Source of the DNA: Paraburkholderia phenoliruptrix
GTDB taxonomy: Bacteria; Pseudomonadota; Gammaproteobacteria; Burkholderiales; Burkholderiaceae
Assembly (NCBI RefSeq): GCF_019511605.1
Contig: NZ_JAEUAV010000004.1
Coordinates: 1-64,000 of the forward strand
DNA: 64,000 bases
Direction: 5' to 3'
The position numbers and the translations under genes were made by a program. Shown here one piece after another: positions 63,357 through 64,000 of this stretch. The notes beneath the pieces were generated by a model. It worked only from the letters and a program-made list of their open reading frames with translations, ran no database searches and was not told the DNA's origin. Numbering within the stretch: the first letter of the stretch is position 1; each line of letters starts with the position of its first letter.

Positions 63357-63387
63357 AAAAAAGCCCACTTCTTGCGAAGTGGGCTTT
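63357..63387 (-). terminator. Terminator of the first tRNA-Glu/tRNA-Asp unit
   Basis: An 11-bp stem AAGCCCACTTC / GAAGTGGGCTT (63361-63371 and 63376-63386) with a 4-nt loop is followed on the minus strand by six T residues, 9 nt past the 3' end of tRNA-Asp. Confidence 0.93.
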
Positions 63388-63395
63388 CCAGAATC

Positions 63396-63472
63396 TGGCG
63401 GAGCGGACGGGACTCGAACCCGCGACCCCCGGCGTGACAGGCCGGTATTCTAACCAACTGAACTACCGCTCC
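63396..63472 (-). tRNA. tRNA-Asp (GTC), copy 1
   Basis: 77-nt tRNA with CCA encoded, anticodon GTC in CCTGTCACG, the GGTTCGAGTCC T arm and an acceptor stem GGAGCGG / CCGCTCC. It follows tRNA-Glu copy 1 in the same transcript. It differs from copy 2 at one acceptor-stem pair and one D-loop base. Confidence 0.96.
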
Positions 63473-63556
63473 AGATTTTCACACTGATCAAGCAAGGAAC
63501 AAGCAAGCTCGCTCCTGCTGCACCGTTCAACTTCTTACCGAACGACGCCGATGTTC

Positions 63557-63632
63557 TGGCGTCCCCTAGGGGATTCGAACCCCTGTACTCACCGTGAAAG
63601 GGTGATGTCCTAGGCCTCTAGACGAAGGGGAC
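63557..63632 (-). tRNA. tRNA-Glu (TTC), copy 1
   Basis: 76-nt tRNA with CCA encoded, anticodon TTC in CCTTTCACG, the GGTTCGAATCC T arm and an acceptor stem GTCCCCT / AGGGGAC. Identical to copy 2 by eye. Confidence 0.96.
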
Positions 63633-63656
63633 AACGTACTGCTTACACCTTTAATG

Positions 63657-63690
63657 AAAAAGCCCGTTCAGGTTTGCATGAACGGGCTTT
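63657..63690 (-). terminator. Terminator of the second tRNA-Glu/tRNA-Asp unit
   Basis: An 11-bp stem AAGCCCGTTCA / TGAACGGGCTT (63660-63670 and 63679-63689) with an 8-nt loop is followed on the minus strand by a T-run. It separates the two tRNA units. Confidence 0.92.
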
Positions 63691-63693
63691 GTC

Positions 63694-63770
63694 TGGCGGA
63701 GTGGACGGGACTCGAACCCGCGACCCCCGGCGTGACAGGCCGGTATTCTAACCGACTGAACTACCACTCC
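63694..63770 (-). tRNA. tRNA-Asp (GTC), copy 2
   Basis: 77-nt tRNA with CCA encoded and anticodon GTC. The acceptor stem is GGAGTGG / CCACTCC, fully paired but with a T-A pair where copy 1 has C-G. The D loop has CGG where copy 1 has TGG. Confidence 0.96.
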
Positions 63771-63874
63771 AGTCTTTACACCCTGGCTTGCGAGCGTCGG
63801 TTAATTCTCTGCAAGCTGCGCTGCTTTGGCGCGGGTCGGTCAACGACCCCGAACACTAAAGCGACGCTGATGTT

Positions 63875-63950
63875 TGGCGTCCCCTAGGGGATTCGAACCC
63901 CTGTACTCACCGTGAAAGGGTGATGTCCTAGGCCTCTAGACGAAGGGGAC
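63875..63950 (-). tRNA. tRNA-Glu (TTC), copy 2
   Basis: 76-nt tRNA with CCA encoded and anticodon TTC, identical to copy 1 by eye. It is the first gene of the second unit. Its promoter would lie beyond about 63950, where the sequence becomes AT-rich at the window edge. Confidence 0.96.
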
Positions 63951-64000
63951 ATAATCTTTTCAGATCTGTCTTTAATTTGCTGCTGACTAAAATAAACTGG

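Noticed and set aside
63396..63950. tRNA cluster as an integration site of a mobile element
   Set aside because: No integrase, no partial tRNA copy and no direct repeats beyond the tRNAs themselves are visible within the window.

Overview
The window is chromosomal core sequence from a high-GC betaproteobacterium of the order Burkholderiales, most likely Burkholderia or Paraburkholderia. The gene order rpsB-tsf-pyrH-frr-uppS-cdsA-dxr-rseP-bamA-skp-lpxD-fabZ-lpxA-lpxB-rnhB, the smc-zipA-ligA cluster and the dapC-dapD-dapE cluster are what I expect there. Codon use and base composition look even from end to end. I see no transposase, phage gene, integrase, CRISPR array, toxin-antitoxin pair or plasmid feature.

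Region 1 (about 100-16970, minus strand) is one long envelope and translation array. It runs from a good promoter near 16.95 kb through a roughly 300-nt rpsB leader, rpsB, an intergenic terminator or attenuator, tsf, pyrH, frr, isoprenoid and phospholipid genes (uppS, cdsA, dxr), the site-2 protease rseP, outer membrane assembly (bamA, skp), lipid A genes (lpxD, fabZ, lpxA, lpxB), rnhB and a SpoU-type RNA methyltransferase. Region 2 (17.1-22.7 kb, plus) holds map, glnD and an S4-domain pseudouridine synthase with a very long repeat-built N-terminus. Region 3 (22.8-32.1 kb, minus) holds def, ligA, a ZipA-like protein, smc and an EamA transporter with an odd charged tail.

Region 4 (32.4-43.1 kb, mostly plus) makes diaminopimelate (dapC, dapD, yffB-like, dapE). 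It then has prmB, a 9-bp tandem array, a cardiolipin synthase, glutathione peroxidase (minus), a YheS-like ABC-F protein and a class III CoA-transferase. Region 5 (43.1-52.5 kb) has a small conserved protein, radA, alr, lplT and thiD, then a tightly overlapping tsaB-rimI-udg-DUF1853 operon and an acyl-CoA-binding protein. Region 6 (52.5-62.8 kb) has an RhlE-type helicase, the glyoxylate-shunt genes aceA and aceB, a UspA protein, a LysR regulator, a HAD dehalogenase, a gamma-glutamylcyclotransferase-like protein, an AraC regulator and a GNAT enzyme. The window ends in two tRNA-Glu/tRNA-Asp units, each with its own terminator.

No undescribed multi-gene system is evident. The most unusual feature is that several housekeeping genes carry in-frame low-complexity insertions or tails. 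Most of these are built on a 3-codon or 13-codon period: the pseudouridine synthase, the EamA transporter, Cls, TsaB and the HAD enzyme. A non-coding 9-bp array also lies between prmB and cls.
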